Assembly: GCF_001426525.1 (NCBI RefSeq)
Contig: NZ_LMEW01000001.1
Span: 314,978-378,977, forward strand
Direction of reading: 5' to 3'
Origin: Massilia sp. Root133
Lineage (GTDB): Bacteria > Pseudomonadota > Gammaproteobacteria > Burkholderiales > Burkholderiaceae_D
DNA: 64,000 nt
Below the pieces are notes generated by a model, which was given only the letters and a program-made list of their open reading frames with translations, was not told the origin of the DNA and searched no databases. A program made the position numbers and the translations under genes. Positions within the stretch are counted from its first letter, which is position 1. Each line of letters opens with the position of its first letter. Below are positions 1 through 7,789 of the stretch, in pieces.

Positions 1-145
1 GCAGGCGGGCCACGTCGTCGCGGTCGTAGAGCCGGTAGCCGGCATCGGAACGCGCCGAAGGGCGGAGCAGGCCGATGTTGTCGTAGTGGTGCAGGGTGCG
101 CACCGTCAGGTTGGCCAGCGCGGCCAGCTCTCCCACTTTCAGCAT
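1..145 (-). CDS. MerR-family transcriptional regulator, N-terminal part (cut by window edge)
   Basis: Reading leftward from an ATG at 143-145, the first 48 residues begin MLKVGELAAL and contain VRTLHHYDNIGLL. This is the winged helix-turn-helix of MerR regulators, with the typical HYD-GLL-P signature and the following GYRLY wing. The effector-binding domain lies outside the window, so the inducer cannot be named. The spacing of the motif resembles the drug- or stress-responsive BmrR/TipA branch, but that is only a suggestion. It is co-directional with the permease gene at 202-1263, which lies downstream of nothing else visible on this strand. Confidence 0.85.
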   Translation of the reverse strand, partial: MLKVGELAALANLTVRTLHHYDNIGLLRPSARSDAGYRLYDRDDVARL

Positions 146-201
146 CGTTCGTCTCCGTTCTTCAGCGTGCGGCCAGTCTCGGGCCTCACGTTAGGTGAGG
201 G

Positions 202-1263
202 TCAAGCGGTATGCGCCTCGCGCAACGCGCGCGCCTCATGCCACAGCGTGACGAACAAGGTCATCACGACAGGCCCGACGAACAGCCCGATGAGACCCAG
301 CGTCTCGACGCCGCCGAGGATGCCCAGCAGGACGGCGACGAACGGCAGCTGCGTCGCATTGCCGATCATCGCCGGCCGCACGAAGTGATCCGCGATGAAC
401 AGGATGACGGCGCCCCAGGCGAGGATCGCGATCGCCGCGATCGTCGCGCCCTGGTACGCGAGCAGCGCGGCGGCGGCGCCGAAGGCGAGCGGGGCGCCGA
501 ACGGGATGATGGCGAGGATGCCCGTGGCGGCGGCCCACAGCACGGCCGACGGCAGGCCCGCGACCTGGTAGCCGATGCCCAGCAGGACGCCTTCCGCGAG
601 GCCGACGAGCACGAGCCCGTTGACGGTGGCGCGCACCGCGACGGGCACCTTCAGCGAGAACAAGGTCCAGCGCCGCGTGCCGATCAGGTGGGCGCCGATG
701 GCGTCCGTCTGGCGCTGCAATGCGGCGCCATCCTTGTAGAAGAAGAACAGGCACAGGAAGGCGAACAGCATGTCGACGAGGCGGTGCATGACGCCGCTGC
801 CGACGCGCTTGAGGACTTCGCTCGCGGTCTGCATGCGGCCGACGGAGCCGTCCTGCAGCAGGTGCGCAAGGCCGTGCGGCTGGCCGAGCGTGGCCAGCCA
901 CCAGTTGTAGATGGCGTCGCCGGCGAACGGGATGCGGTGCAGCCACTCGGGCGCAGCGAGGCCTTCCGTATTGGCGCTCGCGACCAGCTGCGCCAGTGCG
1001 GGCGCCTGGCGCGCGGCCGACGTGACGCCCAGCGCGAGGGGCGCGATGAACACGATGGCGACGATGAGGGTGACGAGGGCCGCCGCGGCGATCGTGCGCC
1101 CGCCCAGCGCCGTGCGGACGCGCGCGTACAGCGGCCACGTGGCGATGCACAGGATCGCGGCCCACAGCAGCGGCAGGATGAAGCGCTGCGTCACGAACAG
1201 GGCACACAGGACGATCGCCAGCGAAAAGCCGGCGCTCATTACATCGCGTTGGTTGTCGGTCAT
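202..1263 (-). CDS. AI-2E transporter family (YdiK/TqsA-like) membrane permease
   Basis: This 353-residue polytopic membrane protein has the hydrophobic layout of the AI-2E exporter family (PF01594): two N-terminal helices (about residues 10-50), a helix near 60-80, a long soluble stretch at about 85-150, and a C-terminal block of four to five helices. The C-terminal part has the family's conserved glycine/proline run (IIPFGAPLAFG) and LFVGPVVMTL. The family includes TqsA, linked to export of the quorum signal AI-2, and Na+/H+ antiporters, so the substrate here is open. The ATG at 1263 follows GGAG at a good distance. It stands alone between a MerR gene and the argJ operon on the other strand. 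Confidence 0.88.
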   Translation of the reverse strand: MTDNQRDVMSAGFSLAIVLCALFVTQRFILPLLWAAILCIATWPLYARVRTALGGRTIAAAALVTLIVAIVFIAPLALGVTSAARQAPALAQLVASANTEGLAAPEWLHRIPFAGDAIYNWWLATLGQPHGLAHLLQDGSVGRMQTASEVLKRVGSGVMHRLVDMLFAFLCLFFFYKDGAALQRQTDAIGAHLIGTRRWTLFSLKVPVAVRATVNGLVLVGLAEGVLLGIGYQVAGLPSAVLWAAATGILAIIPFGAPLAFGAAAALLAYQGATIAAIAILAWGAVILFIADHFVRPAMIGNATQLPFVAVLLGILGGVETLGLIGLFVGPVVMTLFVTLWHEARALREAHTA

Positions 1264-1572
1264 TGCTTCTCCAGTGGATGGGCCATCTTACCAAAGCGTC
1301 ATCGCCGGGCAAGTAGTGTTGCCGATTATTAAGTGGTCAACTTAAGCGTGTATTAACAGCAGGCGTCCGTGAGCTCGGCGCATATGAACCGTCGCCCCCA
1401 CGGAGGCGGGGCCCAATTTTGCATGCACAGCGGCAGCGCATAGAAACTTGGATCCCCGCCTGCGCGGGGATGACGTATTCGGCGGCCGCGGACAGCAGGC
1501 TCGCGAACGTGCGTGTCGTCTGCAGGCGTTACAATACCGGACCTTCTTTCCATCTTTTCATTAGAGAACGCC
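1264..1572. other. Intergenic region between divergent permease and argJ genes
   Basis: These 309 bases separate divergent genes. They hold one inverted pair of REP-like palindromes (1390-1475) and, just before argJ, a TACAAT hexamer at about 1530 that could be a -10 element, with only a weak -35. Short reading frames cross the stretch on both strands but have no ribosome binding site and no recognisable protein, so no gene is called. Confidence 0.5.
1390..1475. repeat. REP/BIME-like inverted pair of palindromes, copy 1 (partly degenerate)
   Basis: The right unit (about 1448-1475) is a hairpin with arms TCCCCGC/GCGGGGA followed by TGACG. The left unit (about 1390-1418) is the same element in the opposite orientation but decayed, with GTCGCCCCCACGGAGGCGGGG. 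The tails match in inverted orientation: CCAATTTTGCATGC on the left against CCAAGTTTCTATGC as the complement on the right. The same family recurs at 29684-29764 and 59939-60053. Confidence 0.7.
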
Positions 1573-2811
1573 ATGGCCGTCAATTCCCCCCTGCCCGTCG
1601 CCGCCGACCTGAAACCCGTCGCCGGCATCGAACTCGGTTACGCCGAAGCCGGCATCAAGAAGCCGAACCGCAAGGATGTGCTGGTGATGAAGCTCGCCGA
1701 AGGGGCGACCGTCGCCGGCGTGTTCACGAAGAACCGCTTCTGCGCGGCGCCGGTCCAGGTCAGCAAGGCAAACCTCGAGGCTGTGAAGGGCGGCGGCAAA
1801 GCGATCCGCGCGCTGGTCGTCAACACGGGCAACGCGAACGCGGGTACCGGCGAGCCAGGCCTGCAGAACGCGCAGGCCACGTGCGCCGAAGTGGCGCGCC
1901 TGCTCGGCCTCGACGCGCAGCAGGTGCTGCCGTTCTCCACCGGCGTGATCCTGGAACCGCTGCCGGTGCAAAAGATCGTCGCGGGCCTGCCGGCCGCCAT
2001 CGCGAACCTGAAGGCGGACAACTGGTTCAACGCGGCCGAAGCCATCATGACGACGGACACGCAGCCGAAAGCGGCGTCGCTGACGACGACCATCGGCGGC
2101 CACACGGTCACGATGACCGGCATCAGCAAGGGCGCCGGCATGATCAAGCCGAACATGGCGACGATGCTGGGCTATCTCGCCTTCGACGCGAAGGTCGCGC
2201 AACCCGTGCTGGACGAACTGGTGAAGTACGCGGCCGACCGCTCGTTCAACAGCATCACGATCGACGGCGACACGTCGACCAACGACTCGTTCATCCTCGT
2301 CGCCACGGGCGCGGGTTCGCTCGTCGTCGATTCGACCGAGAGCCCGGACTACGCAGCGCTGCGCGACGCCGTCACCGGCATCTCGCGCCACCTGGCGCAG
2401 CAGATCATCCGCGACGGCGAGGGCGCCACCAAGTTCATCACGATCACCGTGGAGCAGGGCCGCGACATCGAAGAATGCCGCAAGATCGCCTACGCCATCG
2501 CCCACTCGCCGCTCGTGAAGACCGCGTTCTTCGCATCGGACCCGAACCTGGGCCGCATCCTGGCCGCCATCGGCTACGCGGGCGTCGACGACCTCGATAC
2601 GGCCAAGCTCGACCTGTACCTGGACGACGTCCTCGTCGCCAAGGCCGGCGGCCGCAATCCGGACTACAAGGAAGAGGATGGGCAGCGCGTGATGAAGAAG
2701 GCCGAGATCCTCGTGCGCGTCGTGCTCGCGCGCGGCGAGGCGGATGCCACCGTGTGGACCTGCGACCTGTCGCACGACTACGTCTCGATCAACGCCGACT
2801 ACCGTTCCTGA
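1573..2811 (+). CDS. argJ: Bifunctional ornithine acetyltransferase / N-acetylglutamate synthase
   Basis: ArgJ moves the acetyl group from N-acetylornithine to glutamate, and often also acetylates glutamate with acetyl-CoA, in cytosolic arginine synthesis. The 412-residue product has the family's autoproteolysis site: KGAGMIKPN followed by MATML, with the nucleophilic threonine at residue 197. The precursor is expected to split there into alpha and beta chains. Other family marks are [10 protein letters not shown] near residue 82 and [10 protein letters not shown] near the C-terminus. The ATG at 1573 was chosen because it follows AGAGAA and gives the usual ArgJ N-terminus; an upstream in-frame ATG at 1513 would add 20 unrelated residues. 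The gene heads a plus-strand operon, with the DUF815 ATPase starting 5 bases after its stop. Confidence 0.97.
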   Translation: MAVNSPLPVAADLKPVAGIELGYAEAGIKKPNRKDVLVMKLAEGATVAGVFTKNRFCAAPVQVSKANLEAVKGGGKAIRALVVNTGNANAGTGEPGLQNAQATCAEVARLLGLDAQQVLPFSTGVILEPLPVQKIVAGLPAAIANLKADNWFNAAEAIMTTDTQPKAASLTTTIGGHTVTMTGISKGAGMIKPNMATMLGYLAFDAKVAQPVLDELVKYAADRSFNSITIDGDTSTNDSFILVATGAGSLVVDSTESPDYAALRDAVTGISRHLAQQIIRDGEGATKFITITVEQGRDIEECRKIAYAIAHSPLVKTAFFASDPNLGRILAAIGYAGVDDLDTAKLDLYLDDVLVAKAGGRNPDYKEEDGQRVMKKAEILVRVVLARGEADATVWTCDLSHDYVSINADYRS

Positions 2812-2815
2812 ATCG

Positions 2816-3721
2816 ATGAACCAGCTGGAAAACTTCCTGCACCGCGCCGAAGCCCTGCTGGCGCGCGTGGAGGCTTTATTGCCGCCCGCGGCACCGCGCG
2901 ATCCGGATTTTCGCCACGGTTACGCCTACCGCTGGCGCAAGCGCCCGGGCGCGGGCAACATCAAGTACCTGCAGGCCGTGGCGCACACGGCGAACATCCG
3001 CCTGGACGACCTGCAGCACATCGGTCCGCAGAAAGAGCAGATCGAGCAGAACACGCGCCAGTTCGTGACGAAGCGCCCCGCCAACAACGTGCTGCTGACG
3101 GGCGCGCGCGGCACCGGTAAATCGTCGCTGATCAAGGCGTGCCTGAACCAGTTCGCGCCGCAGGGCCTGCGCCTGATCGAAGTGGACAAGGCCGACCTGG
3201 CCGACCTGCCGGACATCGTCGACCTCGTCGCGGGCCGGCCGGAGCGCTTCGTGATCTTTTGCGACGACCTCAGTTTCGAGGAGGGCGAGGCGGGCTACAA
3301 GGCGCTGAAGGTGGCGCTGGACGGCAGCATCGCGGCGCAGTCGGACAACGTGCTGATCTACGCGACGTCGAACCGCCGTCACCTGATGCCGGAAAAATTC
3401 TCCGACAACGCCGGCTACAAGCACGTGGCCGACGACGACCTGCACCCGGCCGAGACGGTCGAGGAAAAGATCTCGCTGTCCGAGCGCTTCGGCCTGTGGC
3501 TGTCGTTCTATCCGTTCAAGCAGGACGACTACCTGGACATCGTCGGCCACTGGCTGGCGAGCTTCGGCTGCACGCCGGAGCAGATCGAAGGCGCGCGCGG
3601 CGATGCGCTGCGCTGGGCACTGGGCCGCGGTTCGCGCTCGGGCCGCGTGGCGTGGCAGTTCGCCAAGGACTACGCGGGCAAGCTGCCGCCCGCGCCGGTA
3701 CAGGAACAGGTCGATGTCTGA
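2816..3721 (+). CDS. DUF815 family AAA-type ATP-binding protein
   Basis: This is a 301-residue P-loop protein of the DUF815 family. Walker A is GARGTGKS at residues 96-103, and a Walker B-like FVIFCDDLSF lies near residue 140. A sensor-type stretch, LIYATSNRRHLMP, follows. The N-terminal ~45 residues are basic and aromatic. The family's biochemical function is not established; genes of this type are common next to argJ and mutT in Burkholderiales. The ATG at 2816 is 5 bases downstream of the argJ stop. The 3' end overlaps mutT by 8 bases, so translation of the three genes is probably coupled. Upstream in-frame starts lie inside argJ and were rejected. Confidence 0.93.
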   Translation: MNQLENFLHRAEALLARVEALLPPAAPRDPDFRHGYAYRWRKRPGAGNIKYLQAVAHTANIRLDDLQHIGPQKEQIEQNTRQFVTKRPANNVLLTGARGTGKSSLIKACLNQFAPQGLRLIEVDKADLADLPDIVDLVAGRPERFVIFCDDLSFEEGEAGYKALKVALDGSIAAQSDNVLIYATSNRRHLMPEKFSDNAGYKHVADDDLHPAETVEEKISLSERFGLWLSFYPFKQDDYLDIVGHWLASFGCTPEQIEGARGDALRWALGRGSRSGRVAWQFAKDYAGKLPPAPVQEQVDV

Positions 3722-4136
3722 AGCCGTGGACAAGCCGGTCGACGTGGCCGTGGGCGTGCTGATGCGCCCGAACGGCGACGTGCTGCTGGGCCAGCGCCCG
3801 GACGGCAAGCCGTACGCCGGCTACTGGGAATTCCCGGGCGGGAAGGTCGAGCCGGGCGAGGACATCTTCCACGCGCTGCAGCGCGAATTCGTCGAAGAAC
3901 TGGGCGTGAAGGTGATCTCGGCCGAGCCCTGGTGCTGCGTCGAACACGTGTACGAACATGCGCACGTGCGGCTCTACTTCTACATCAGCCGCGCGTGGGA
4001 AGGCGAGCCGCAAAGCCTGGAAGGGCAGGCATTCGCGTGGCAGGGCGCGTATGCCGTCAGTCCTCTGCTGCCCGCGACGATTCCGTTGCTCGAGTGGCTG
4101 GATCAGGTGCGGTACGCGGGGCGTTCCGGCGCCTGA
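3714..4136 (+). CDS. mutT: MutT-type Nudix hydrolase (8-oxo-dGTP diphosphatase)
   Basis: MutT hydrolyses oxidised nucleotides such as 8-oxo-dGTP to the monophosphate and so prevents A:T to C:G mutation. The 140-residue protein carries a complete Nudix box at residues 43-65: G-x5-E-x7-REFVEELGV. It is preceded by YWEFPGGK, as in bacterial MutT proteins. The length is close to E. coli MutT (129 residues), and no second domain is present, so it is not the long MutT-thiamine-synthase fusion. The ATG at 3714 overlaps the end of the DUF815 gene by 8 bases. The 3' end overlaps the end of the convergent YidD-like gene by about 80 bases. Confidence 0.93.
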   Translation: MSEAVDKPVDVAVGVLMRPNGDVLLGQRPDGKPYAGYWEFPGGKVEPGEDIFHALQREFVEELGVKVISAEPWCCVEHVYEHAHVRLYFYISRAWEGEPQSLEGQAFAWQGAYAVSPLLPATIPLLEWLDQVRYAGRSGA

Positions 4137-4566
4137 TCTGCTCCGTTATCGCATCCAGTTCCGCATTGGTGCGCCTGCGCTCCTCGCGCCGGCGCGACGA
4201 CCCGCAATCGGCCACGTCGCCCACGCAACCGAGGGCGTCGACCGCGGTATCGACCGACACGCAGTGACCATGTCCATGACAGGGCAGGTCGCACGGCCCG
4301 TCGCAAAAGCCCCGCTGGTATTGCAGCCGCGGATGCGGCGGCGCCGCTGCGCGCAGGCGCGCATGCGCGTGGCCGCACAGCTCGAAGCGCCGCTGCAGCA
4401 GCCCGAGCCCGCGCCCGAGGCCAAACCGCGCGATGACGGCGTGGCCATACGCCGAGCAGCTGTCACCGCCCGTCGCCACGCGCAGTGCGCAGGAAAAGCC
4501 CTTGTACGGTGAAATGAAACGCTGGTAGACCCGGATGGCGGCCAGCGCCAGTGCGGCGGCCTTCAC
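4057..4566 (-). CDS. yidD: YidD-like membrane protein insertion efficiency factor with Cys/His-rich extension
   Basis: The first ~70 of 169 residues match the YidD (DUF37) pattern: an amphipathic start, IRVYQRFISPYKG, a cysteine, SAYGHAVIARFG, then a basic LLQRRFELCGH. YidD proteins sit at the inner membrane and assist YidC-dependent insertion. Standard YidD is about 70-110 residues and has a PTCS motif; here the equivalent is DSCSAYG. The ~95-residue C-terminal extension is rich in cysteine and histidine, then highly charged, and I do not recognise it. Translation starts at GTG (4564-4566) after AAGGGCGC. The gene lies just after yacG, away from the usual rpmH-rnpA-yidC cluster, so it may be a paralogue. 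Confidence 0.75.
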   Translation of the reverse strand: MKAAALALAAIRVYQRFISPYKGFSCALRVATGGDSCSAYGHAVIARFGLGRGLGLLQRRFELCGHAHARLRAAAPPHPRLQYQRGFCDGPCDLPCHGHGHCVSVDTAVDALGCVGDVADCGSSRRREERRRTNAELDAITEQIRRRNAPRTAPDPATRATESSRAAED

Positions 4567-4572
4567 GCGCCC

Positions 4573-4755
4573 TTATTCTTTCGAGATGGATTCGTCGTCG
4601 GCGTCCCCGGGCGGCGCGCCGGGAATCGTGTATTTCTCTTCGGCCCAGGCGCCCAGGTCGATTTGCTTGCAGCGTTCGGAACAGAATGGGCGGAATTTGT
4701 TTTCCGGCTTCCATTCGACCTTCTTGCCGCAGGTGGGGCAGGATACGACGGTCAT
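4573..4755 (-). CDS. yacG: DNA gyrase inhibitor / zinc-binding protein YacG
   Basis: This 60-residue zinc-ribbon protein has the YacG ligand set: CPTCG at residues 6-10 and CSERC at about 26-30, followed by [16 protein letters not shown]. coli YacG binds zinc and inhibits GyrB by blocking DNA binding. Length and motif spacing match the family. It sits directly downstream of zapD (gap of 9 bases) and upstream of the YidD-like gene, within the conserved pilD-coaE-zapD-yacG order. Confidence 0.95.
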   Translation of the reverse strand: MTVVSCPTCGKKVEWKPENKFRPFCSERCKQIDLGAWAEEKYTIPGAPPGDADDESISKE

Positions 4756-4764
4756 GGTGTGCTT

Positions 4765-5520
4765 CTAAAAATTGCAGAGTGTGAGTTCGAACGGGACGTC
4801 TTCTTCCAGCGGCTTCGGTTTCAGGTCGCCGCCCTGGGTCGTGAAGCGTACCCACAGCATGTACTTGTTGGCGGAAATCTCAGGGATCGCGCCGAGCGAT
4901 TCGTCCACCGACAGGCGCAGCATCTGGTACATCTTACCTTGCAACATCTGCTGGTAGCTGCCGGACGAGGCGATCATCTTGACGGGGCCGCCGGAATTGC
5001 GCAACAGGCGCAGCACGAGGGCCAGGGCCTCGAACAGCGGGGCCAGCGGGGTGAACCACGCCATGATGTCGGCGTGGCGCTGTTCGGTCGGGCGCCGCTG
5101 CCACGCGTGGTAGGACGGCAGGTCGAATTCGCAGGCCCCGCCGGGAATGATCGTGCGGCCGCGGATGCTCATCAGCCATTCGTTGTCGCGCACGTTCTGG
5201 CCCGTCTTGCCCTGGGCGTTGACGAGGGCGTTGCTGACCGTGTCGAGCTCGGCCAGCACGGCGTCGAGCATGTCCCTGGCGACGGCGGGATTGCTGCGGT
5301 AGCCCAGCAGGCTCTGCTTCTGGCGTTCGAGTTCCTGCAGCAGGTCGGACTTGAGGTCCGCGCGGCCCGCCACTTCCAGCATGTCGAAGATCGTCGCGAG
5401 CGCGACATGGTGCTGCAGAGGATGTTCTTGAGCTACAAAGAATTTGAACTTCTCGTACAGGTCCTCCAGCCGCAACAACGTGCGAATCCGCTCGTTGAAT
5501 GGGTATTCATAGACGATCAA
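4765..5520 (-). CDS. zapD: Cell division protein ZapD (FtsZ-associated, DUF1342)
   Basis: ZapD crosslinks FtsZ filaments and stabilises the Z-ring at midcell. The protein is helix-rich and starts [18 protein letters not shown], the hallmark ZapD N-terminus, with later [20 protein letters not shown] place the start at a TTG (5518-5520). It follows AGAGG by 9 bases and gives 251 residues, near the 247 of E. coli ZapD. The alternative is a GTG at 5587-5589, which would add 23 residues with no counterpart that I recall. It is co-directional with coaE upstream and yacG downstream. Confidence 0.93.
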   Translation of the reverse strand: MIVYEYPFNERIRTLLRLEDLYEKFKFFVAQEHPLQHHVALATIFDMLEVAGRADLKSDLLQELERQKQSLLGYRSNPAVARDMLDAVLAELDTVSNALVNAQGKTGQNVRDNEWLMSIRGRTIIPGGACEFDLPSYHAWQRRPTEQRHADIMAWFTPLAPLFEALALVLRLLRNSGGPVKMIASSGSYQQMLQGKMYQMLRLSVDESLGAIPEISANKYMLWVRFTTQGGDLKPKPLEEDVPFELTLCNF

Positions 5521-5593
5521 AATGTCATTCCTCTCATTCCCCTGAATGTAGGCTGGCGAGTAACCTCGTGATTCTGAACCATGATGCACAAAA

Positions 5594-6235
5594 TTACAAA
5601 CGCTGGCTTGGCGGCACTGTTAATCTTGCCGCTTCGTCAAGATAAAAGCGGTGCAAGCGTTCTACTTGTGGCAACAGGGCGTCGATGCCGGCGTCGTTCA
5701 GGATCACGTCGTCCGCTTCTTCCAGGCGGCGCGCCCGCGTCACCTGGGCCGCCATGATGGCGCGGACCTGGTCTTCCGTCAGGCCGTTGCGCGCCATCAC
5801 GCGCGCGACCTGCGTCGCCTCGGAACAGTCGATCGCGAGCACGCGCCCGACGCGCTCGCGCCATGTGCCGGATTCGATCAGCAGCGGCACGACGAAGATC
5901 GTGTAAGGACCATCCGCGAGCAGGGCGGCGGCGGCCGTCGCTGCGCGGATGCGGGGATGCAGGATGCCCTCCAGGCGGGCGCGCGCGGAGGGGTCGGAGA
6001 ACACGAGCGCGCGCATCTTCGCGCGGTCGAGGGCGCCGTCCGGCGTGGCGTAGTCGGGACCGAATTCCGCGATCAGCGCGGGCATCGCGGCGCCGTGCGG
6101 GGCCGTGAGGCCGTGGGCGATCTGGTCGGTGTCGATGACGGCGGCGCCGCGCGCGGCGAACAGGTCGGCCACGGTCGTCTTGCCGCAGCCGATGCCACCG
6201 GTGAGCCCTACCGCAAAACGTGAAGCTGTCTCCAT
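5594..6235 (-). CDS. coaE: Dephospho-CoA kinase
   Basis: CoaE phosphorylates the 3' hydroxyl of dephospho-CoA in the last step of coenzyme A synthesis. The 213-residue protein has Walker A GGIGCGKT at residues 13-20 and the early DTDQIAH motif used for substrate binding. It also has LEGILHPRI and VPLLIESG in the middle, all in standard order. The ATG at 6235 follows GAGGATCGC. It sits 24 bases downstream of pilD and upstream of zapD, an arrangement common in beta- and gammaproteobacteria. Confidence 0.96.
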   Translation of the reverse strand: METASRFAVGLTGGIGCGKTTVADLFAARGAAVIDTDQIAHGLTAPHGAAMPALIAEFGPDYATPDGALDRAKMRALVFSDPSARARLEGILHPRIRAATAAAALLADGPYTIFVVPLLIESGTWRERVGRVLAIDCSEATQVARVMARNGLTEDQVRAIMAAQVTRARRLEEADDVILNDAGIDALLPQVERLHRFYLDEAARLTVPPSQRL

Positions 6236-6259
6236 GCGATCCTCGGGCCCGGCGCGAGG

Positions 6260-7123
6260 CTAGACCAGGTAACCCTGCGCGTAGCGGGTGAGTGGTATTC
6301 CGTACAAGAGTGCGATCATACCAGCCGCGGCGAGATACGGTCCGAAGGGAATTGGATTATTGCGGTCGCGGCGCGCGAACACGATCAGCGAGATGCCGAC
6401 GATGGCGCCGACGACGGACGACAGGATGATAATGGTCGGCAGCATCGTCCAGCCCATCCACGCGCCCAGCGCGGCGAGTAGCTTGAAGTCGCCGTAGCCC
6501 ATGCCTTCCTTGCCGGTGGCGAGCTTGAACAGCCAGTACACGGCCCACAGCGCCAGGTAGCCGGCCATGGCGCCGATCACGGCGTCGCGCAGCGGGACGA
6601 TGGTGCCGTCCAGGTTCACGAGCAGGCCCAGCCACAGGAGCGGATACGTGAGGTCGTCCGGCAAGGTCTTCGTGTCGTAGTCGATCAACGTCATCGCGAT
6701 CAGGAAGTACGCGAACGCGAGGCTCGCGAGGCCCAGCCAGCCGCTGCCGAAATGCCAGACCAGCACGGCCGACAGCAGGCCCGTCACGGCTTCCACGATC
6801 GGATAGCGGGGAGAGATCGGCGCCTTGCACGCGCTGCATTTGCCTCTTAGGGCCAGCCAGCTGACGATGGGGATGTTTTCCAGCGCCGTGATCTGGTGGC
6901 CGCAGTGCGGGCAGGCCGAGCGGGGCACCATCAGGTTGAAGCGGTCCGGGTGCGGCAGGTCCTTGCCCGCTTCGTGCGCGATGTAGTTGTCGAGTTCGCG
7001 CTGCGCCATCACGGGCAGGCGGTACACGACCACGTTCAGGAAGCTGCCGATCAACAGGCCGAACAAGGCGGCGGCGAGGGTCGCGGCGAGGGTCGCCGGG
7101 GCGGCGAAGAGCAGGGTTTCCAT
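6260..7123 (-). CDS. pilD: Type IV prepilin leader peptidase / N-methyltransferase
   Basis: PilD cleaves the leader of type IV pilins and type II secretion pseudopilins and N-methylates the new N-terminus, in the inner membrane. The 287-residue protein has the N-terminal methylation domain with two zinc-binding pairs, CPHC (about residue 73) and CSAC (about residue 97). The two catalytic aspartates are in LIDYDTKTLPDD (about 150) and GYGDFK (about 210). Seven to eight membrane helices are visible. It should act with pilB and pilC, which in this window lie about 7.7 kb away on the same strand instead of directly upstream. Confidence 0.96.
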   Translation of the reverse strand: METLLFAAPATLAATLAAALFGLLIGSFLNVVVYRLPVMAQRELDNYIAHEAGKDLPHPDRFNLMVPRSACPHCGHQITALENIPIVSWLALRGKCSACKAPISPRYPIVEAVTGLLSAVLVWHFGSGWLGLASLAFAYFLIAMTLIDYDTKTLPDDLTYPLLWLGLLVNLDGTIVPLRDAVIGAMAGYLALWAVYWLFKLATGKEGMGYGDFKLLAALGAWMGWTMLPTIIILSSVVGAIVGISLIVFARRDRNNPIPFGPYLAAAGMIALLYGIPLTRYAQGYLV

Positions 7124-7250
7124 GAGTACGATGATCCGGTGGGTGGCTGATTCCGTGGATCAACTATTCTAGGGGTTTTCCCGCGCTTTGGGCAGCATGG
7201 TGAGGCGTCCCCGCCACGTGTGGCGTCCCCGGCCCTATCCATTCTGTGGT

Positions 7251-7278
7251 TTGACGCTGTACATACGGCCGCTAGACT
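7251..7278 (+). promoter_or_regulatory. Sigma-70-type promoter for the exported RidA gene
   Basis: TTGACG at 7251-7256 and TAGACT at 7273-7278 are separated by 16 bases and lie about 45 bases before the RidA start codon. The spacing and hexamers fit a housekeeping promoter. Confidence 0.6.
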
Positions 7279-7320
7279 GGGCTGGCATTGCCGTCCTGTC
7301 CACAACACGAAAGGAACATC

Positions 7321-7779
7321 ATGAACACGAAGCACTGCCTGGGTATTGCCTTTGCCGCTTTGCTGCCGTTCGGTGCAGCCCATGGCGCCGCCTCGACGCC
7401 CCAGAAGGAAGTCGTCGCGAGCAAGGACGCGCCGGCCGCGGTGGGACCGTACTCGCAGGCGATACGGTCCGGCGGCATGGTGTTCCTGGCGGGACAGATT
7501 CCCATCGATCCGAAGACGGGACAGACCAATACCGGCACGATCGAGGAGCAGACCGCGCAGGTGTTCGAGAACCTGAAGGCGGTGCTCGCCGCCGCCGGAA
7601 TGACGCTCGATAACGTCGTCTCGACGACGGTCTACGTGAAGGACCTGAACGACTTCGCGAAGCTGAACGCCGTGTACGCGACGTATTTCAAGGACAAGCC
7701 GCCGGCCCGCGCCACCGTGCAGGTCCAGCGCCTGCCGAAGGATGCCGCGGTGGAGATCTCGGCCATCGCGGTGCACTGA
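7321..7779 (+). CDS. RidA/YjgF family protein with signal peptide
   Basis: RidA proteins hydrolyse reactive enamine/imine intermediates made by PLP enzymes. The 152-residue product has the family core: [21 protein letters not shown], and PARATVQV, which contains the conserved arginine that binds the substrate carboxylate. Unlike cytosolic RidA (about 128 residues), it starts with a clear Sec signal (basic MNTKH, a hydrophobic stretch, AHGA cleavage at about residue 22), so it should act in the periplasm. The ATG at 7321 follows AAGGAACATC. The gene is single, convergent with the c-di-GMP gene to its right. Exported RidA-like proteins are known in proteobacteria but their substrate is not established. 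Confidence 0.9.
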   Translation: MNTKHCLGIAFAALLPFGAAHGAASTPQKEVVASKDAPAAVGPYSQAIRSGGMVFLAGQIPIDPKTGQTNTGTIEEQTAQVFENLKAVLAAAGMTLDNVVSTTVYVKDLNDFAKLNAVYATYFKDKPPARATVQVQRLPKDAAVEISAIAVH

Positions 7780-7789
7780 CGCTGCACGA

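Noticed and set aside
211..1332. A plus-strand frame of 373 codons opposite the AI-2E-type permease
   Set aside because: Extreme Arg/Asp/Gln composition and no family features; the permease on the other strand has clear membrane helices and a ribosome binding site.
4765..5589. zapD starting at the GTG at 5587-5589
   Set aside because: The TTG at 5518-5520 has a better spaced AGAGG and gives the family's usual N-terminus and length.
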